Positions 60,907 to 64,000 of a stretch of DNA of 64,000 bases are shown one piece after another. The number at the start of each line of letters is the position of its first letter. Within the stretch, counting starts at the first letter, position 1. Location: NCBI RefSeq assembly GCF_021532315.1, contig NZ_JAKGAO010000012.1, positions 62,001 to 126,000 of the forward strand, read 5' to 3'. The position numbers and the translations under genes are program-made. The notes under the pieces were generated by a model, which was not told the DNA's origin, did not search any database, and saw only the letters and a program-made list of their open reading frames with translations. The DNA is from Paenibacillus tarimensis. Lineage in GTDB: Bacteria; Bacillota; Bacilli; Paenibacillales; Paenibacillaceae.

Positions 60907-61329
60907 TTAGTGGTCCTCCCCGATTGATAGAATAATGGTCATTGTTACACCTACAACAGCCAGATATACGCCCAGATCAAACAATGTGGCGGTGGCAAGC
61001 TCCGTATCGCCCAGAAGCGGAAGATCAAAGTGGCCGAACGTATGGCTAAGGAACGGAACATCCAGAACCAGCGAACCGATGCCTGTAAGCAGGGCAATCA
61101 TCAAACCGATTGCCATTACCTTACGGAAATCCACCGGTACAACCTTACGGATCGTCTGCAGATCAAATGCCAGGGCGAGCAGCACGAGAGCTGCTGCCGT
61201 CATCAGACCGCCGATGAATCCCCCGCCCGGATTGTTGTGTCCGGCAAAGAACAGGAAAACTGAAAAAGTGAGGATCAAAAACACGACTACCTTCGCTACC
61301 GTTTGCAGAATAACATCATTGGTTTTCAT
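60907..61329 (-). CDS. mrpB: Mrp antiporter subunit B
   Basis: A 140-aa protein with four helices. [20 protein letters not shown] is the MrpB/MnhB signature, followed by [20 protein letters not shown] and [19 protein letters not shown]. Its ATG overlaps the mrpA stop by four bases (ATGA), so translation is coupled. Required for sodium/proton exchange. Confidence 0.95.
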   Translation of the reverse strand: MKTNDVILQTVAKVVVFLILTFSVFLFFAGHNNPGGGFIGGLMTAAALVLLALAFDLQTIRKVVPVDFRKVMAIGLMIALLTGIGSLVLDVPFLSHTFGHFDLPLLGDTELATATLFDLGVYLAVVGVTMTIILSIGEDH

Positions 61330-63797
61330 GCGCTCCTCCCCTTTCTCCGTTTGCTGCCTTTATCAGGCTTGCTGGACGAAGTCAGCGCTGCTGCCGGATT
61401 TTTGCGTTCAAGACGAAGCTTAATCATGGCGAAGATGCCAAGTGAAGCAATCCCAAGCACCGCAATCTCCAGCAGAGTATCAAAGCCCCGGAAATCAACA
61501 AGTATAACATTAACAACGTTCTTGCCGCCCGAAAGCTCGTAGCTTCCTTCAACAAAATAATCCGAAATCGTTGTAAACAGTCTTGTATCGTTGGCTGAAA
61601 GTGCGATCAGCGTCATAATCGCACCTACTCCAGCGGCCACCAGGAAATTGCCCAGCTTGAAGCGCATATGTGACATTTCCTTCTTCAGCTTAGGCAGATG
61701 GTAGAAGCAGAGAAGGAACAAAGCCACCGATACCGTTTCGACTATCATCTGCGTCAGCGCCAAATCAGGCGCCCGGAGGATAACGAAGAACAGCGTCACA
61801 ATATAACCAACCGCGCCCACCAGGATGATAGCTGTCACTCTGGACCTGGCAAACGGCACCGCCAAGGCCGCTGCAACCATTACCAGCACAAGGACAAATT
61901 CATAGATGGAAATTTCCGCAAGCTCTCCGGAATACCAGCGGACCGAATCCGTCCGGAACAATACATAACCGAGGATCAGGATCATGAAGGTGAAGATGTA
62001 GATCAAATAATCCCGGACAGATCCGGTCATATAAGAACGCGTCCCTCTATTTGCCCAGCGGTCCAGATAGAACAATCCACGGTCATAAAAGGTATTGAGC
62101 GTAAGCTTCTGCGGCAGTTTGCCGTACAGACCCGACCATCTGTCAAGCAGCAGATACAGCAGCATGCCCAGCGCAATTACCCCGATTGTCATAAAGATTT
62201 CGTCCGTCCAGCCGTGCCAGAAGTGAATCTTCACTTCAAAAATATCCCCTGGCATCAACAGCGAAGGCAGAATGGAAGCCATCGCCGGCTCGATAATGCG
62301 GTAGGACAATATATTCGGAAACAGGCCAAACACAATAACCAGCGAGATGAGCACAGCAGGCGGCAGCAGCAGTCCGAGTGGTGCTTCATGCGGCTTCACA
62401 TCAAGCTTCTCCGGCTGATATTTTCCGGTAAACGTTTTGAACACAAGGATCATGCTGTATACGAATGTAAACACACTGGCCAGCCAAGCCGTTACGGGAA
62501 TCAGTATGCCCCATGTTTCCACGTTAAAAATCTCCAGATGCATCACATTCAGCGCAGCAGTAAAGAACATCTCCTTGCTCAGGAAGCCGTTGAACGGCGG
62601 CAGGCCGGCCATCGAGAAGGAACCGATCAGCGCAAAGGTAAATGTAATCGGCATAAAGTTGATCAGTCCGCCGAGCCTGCGGATATCACGGGTGCCGGTC
62701 TCATGATCCACGATACCGACCACCATGAACAAGGCCCCCTTGAAGGTAGCATGATTGATCAGATGGAACACAGCCGCAAGTGTAGCCTTTGTGTACAGTG
62801 CCGACTCATCGGACAGGCCGTAGTACACTGCTGCAGACCCCATGCCGAGCAGGGACATTATCAGCCCGAGCTGGCTGATCGTAGAGAAAGCGAGTATCGC
62901 CTTCAAGTCCGTCTGTTTTACAGCTGAGAATGAACCCCAGATCAGTGTAATCAGACCGACACCCGTGACGAGCCAGAACCATTCGGCTGCTCCGGCGAAT
63001 ACAGGTGTCATTCTGGCTACCAGGTAAATGCCGGCTTTAACCATTGTAGCAGAGTGCAGATATGCACTGACCGGCGTCGGTGCTTCCATCGCATCCGGCA
63101 GCCAGATATGGAATGGAAACTGGGCTGACTTCGTGAAGGCACCCAGAAGCACCAGCAGCATCGCTGGCAGGAAGAGTGCATGCCCGGTTACTACATCAAG
63201 ACTTCCTATAATTTCCCGGATACTGAAGGTGCCTGTCATGATATACAGCAGGACAAAGCCTGCCAGCATAGCAAATCCCCCGAAAACGGTGATCAGCATG
63301 GATTTCTGGGCCCCATAACGTGACTTGGCCCGCTCGTTCCAGAAGGCAATCAACAGGAACGAAGACAAGCTCGTCAGCTCCCAAAAGCCATAAAGCACAA
63401 TCAGATTATCGGAGAGGACCACACCCAGCATCGCTCCCATGAACATCAGGAGATACACATAGAAGCTGTGGATGGCTTCCTTATCCTTGCCCAGATAATA
63501 GATGGAATACAGAACGACCAGCGCCCCGATTCCGGTGATAAGCAGTGCGAACATCAAGCCCAGCCCGTCCAGATAGGCTGTGAAATTCAAATCCATCGAA
63601 GGAATCCATTGCACTGTGGACAGCTCTTTATGCCCTCCCTGCACATCAGGAACCCGGCTTATAAAATAAGCAAACAGCAGAGCCGGAACAGGCAGAACAA
63701 ACCAGCCGGTATGCACGCCTCTTATGTACTTTCTGAAGAAAGGAACGGCTATGGCGTAAATAAATGGCGCCAATATGGCAAAATGCAGTAGAGACAA
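61326..63797 (-). CDS. mrpA: Mrp antiporter subunit A
   Basis: An 823-aa protein with about 21 helices, made of a NuoL-like part and a C-terminal NuoJ-like part. Visible segments: [59 protein letters not shown], and the C-terminal [20 protein letters not shown]. It is the largest subunit of the seven-part antiporter that trades sodium for protons and supports alkaline-pH and salt tolerance. The start is a TTG at 63797 behind GATGGGGG; no ATG matches better. It heads the operon mrpABCDEFG. Confidence 0.95.
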   Translation of the reverse strand: MSLLHFAILAPFIYAIAVPFFRKYIRGVHTGWFVLPVPALLFAYFISRVPDVQGGHKELSTVQWIPSMDLNFTAYLDGLGLMFALLITGIGALVVLYSIYYLGKDKEAIHSFYVYLLMFMGAMLGVVLSDNLIVLYGFWELTSLSSFLLIAFWNERAKSRYGAQKSMLITVFGGFAMLAGFVLLYIMTGTFSIREIIGSLDVVTGHALFLPAMLLVLLGAFTKSAQFPFHIWLPDAMEAPTPVSAYLHSATMVKAGIYLVARMTPVFAGAAEWFWLVTGVGLITLIWGSFSAVKQTDLKAILAFSTISQLGLIMSLLGMGSAAVYYGLSDESALYTKATLAAVFHLINHATFKGALFMVVGIVDHETGTRDIRRLGGLINFMPITFTFALIGSFSMAGLPPFNGFLSKEMFFTAALNVMHLEIFNVETWGILIPVTAWLASVFTFVYSMILVFKTFTGKYQPEKLDVKPHEAPLGLLLPPAVLISLVIVFGLFPNILSYRIIEPAMASILPSLLMPGDIFEVKIHFWHGWTDEIFMTIGVIALGMLLYLLLDRWSGLYGKLPQKLTLNTFYDRGLFYLDRWANRGTRSYMTGSVRDYLIYIFTFMILILGYVLFRTDSVRWYSGELAEISIYEFVLVLVMVAAALAVPFARSRVTAIILVGAVGYIVTLFFVILRAPDLALTQMIVETVSVALFLLCFYHLPKLKKEMSHMRFKLGNFLVAAGVGAIMTLIALSANDTRLFTTISDYFVEGSYELSGGKNVVNVILVDFRGFDTLLEIAVLGIASLGIFAMIKLRLERKNPAAALTSSSKPDKGSKRRKGRSA

Positions 63798-63954
63798 CCG
63801 TCATACCCCCATCTTGGTGAAAATATAATGCAGTTCAAATATCCTGCTTACAAGCTATTATGATACACATCAAGCAATAAAATCCAAAATAAACCTTACA
63901 TTCATGAATAAATCACTCCCTTACTTGCTCATCCTAGTAAGAAGGAGTGAGACT

Positions 63955-64000
63955 ATGATCATAAAAAAAGCCGCAGCATGCGGCATGGTGCTGATGCTTT
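63955..64000 (+). CDS. Start of an unknown, probably exported protein (cut by window edge)
   Basis: ATG 63955 follows AGAAGGAG with ideal spacing. The 15 visible residues (MIIKKAAACGMVLML) have two lysines followed by a hydrophobic stretch, typical of a signal peptide. It diverges from mrpA, so bases 63798-63954 carry promoters of both. Nothing further can be said. Confidence 0.55.
   Translation, partial: MIIKKAAACGMVLML

Noticed and set aside
61698-62927. A long open frame on the plus strand opposite mrpA
   Set aside because: It lies wholly inside mrpA on the opposite strand, has a composition rich in His, Gln and Arg as expected for an antisense shadow, and has no ribosome binding site.
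1-64000. CRISPR arrays, tRNA or rRNA genes, insertion sequences, prophage
   Set aside because: No regularly spaced repeats, no cloverleaf with CCA-type ends, no rRNA-like blocks and no transposase, integrase or phage structural motifs were seen.

Overview
The window looks like a chromosome segment of a Paenibacillus-type, spore-forming, plant-polymer-degrading Gram-positive bacterium. The evidence is strong purine-rich ribosome binding sites with mixed ATG/GTG/TTG starts, a KinB-like sporulation kinase, Spo0M, S-layer homology (SLH) repeats, a complete Mrp antiporter operon, and secreted cellulases with family 3 cellulose-binding modules. I see no tRNA, rRNA, CRISPR array, prophage or transposase.

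Layout. 1-8.4 kb: housekeeping and unknown genes, including a cut-off unknown gene, a 53-aa membrane peptide, a KinB-like kinase with a P-loop protein, an HtrA-type protease without a PDZ domain, a glyoxalase-fold dioxygenase, an M29 aminopeptidase and a DUF2167 protein. 8.6-10.8 kb: a YitT protein, then a fluoride riboswitch directly in front of a CLC-F fluoride/proton antiporter. 10.8-17.0 kb: thioredoxin-like, cupin and GNAT genes, a decayed ACT-domain gene, a duplicated-domain secreted protein, a three-repeat acidic protein, an M42 peptidase and a small membrane protein. 17.0-23.6 kb: a five-gene Nik/Opp-type nickel importer, Spo0M and NikR; a GTGTTAC direct repeat in front of the importer looks like the NikR operator. 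23.8-34.9 kb: mixed genes (flavin monooxygenase, DegV, CNNM/CBS protein, ZIP transporter, zinc alcohol dehydrogenase, AzlCD, Zur, PpaC, DinB-like protein, orphan SpoOB-type kinase).

35.0-52.5 kb is a plant cell-wall degradation island, all on the minus strand: three tandem PL9-like beta-helix proteins, a TAXI-type TRAP transporter (binding protein, DUF1850 protein, fused permease), and three modular cellulases GH48, GH9 and GH6, each ending in FN3 and CBM3 modules. Transcription reads GH6, then GH9, then GH48. A near-consensus sigma-A promoter followed at once by a cre-like (CcpA) site lies about 0.5 kb upstream of GH6, and a second cre-like site lies in front of GH48. GH6 (Cel6B-like exo type), GH9 and GH48 are a classic synergistic set. 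52.6-57.6 kb: one 1653-aa SLH-anchored nuclease/5'-nucleotidase. 58.0-63.8 kb: mrpABCDEFG. The right edge cuts a new plus-strand gene with a secretion-type start.

How the parts fit: the centre encodes capture and breakdown of cellulose and pectin, cell-surface scavenging of nucleic acids, and uptake of small products. The rest supplies ion control: fluoride export, nickel import under NikR, a ZIP transporter and Zur, and sodium/proton exchange by Mrp.
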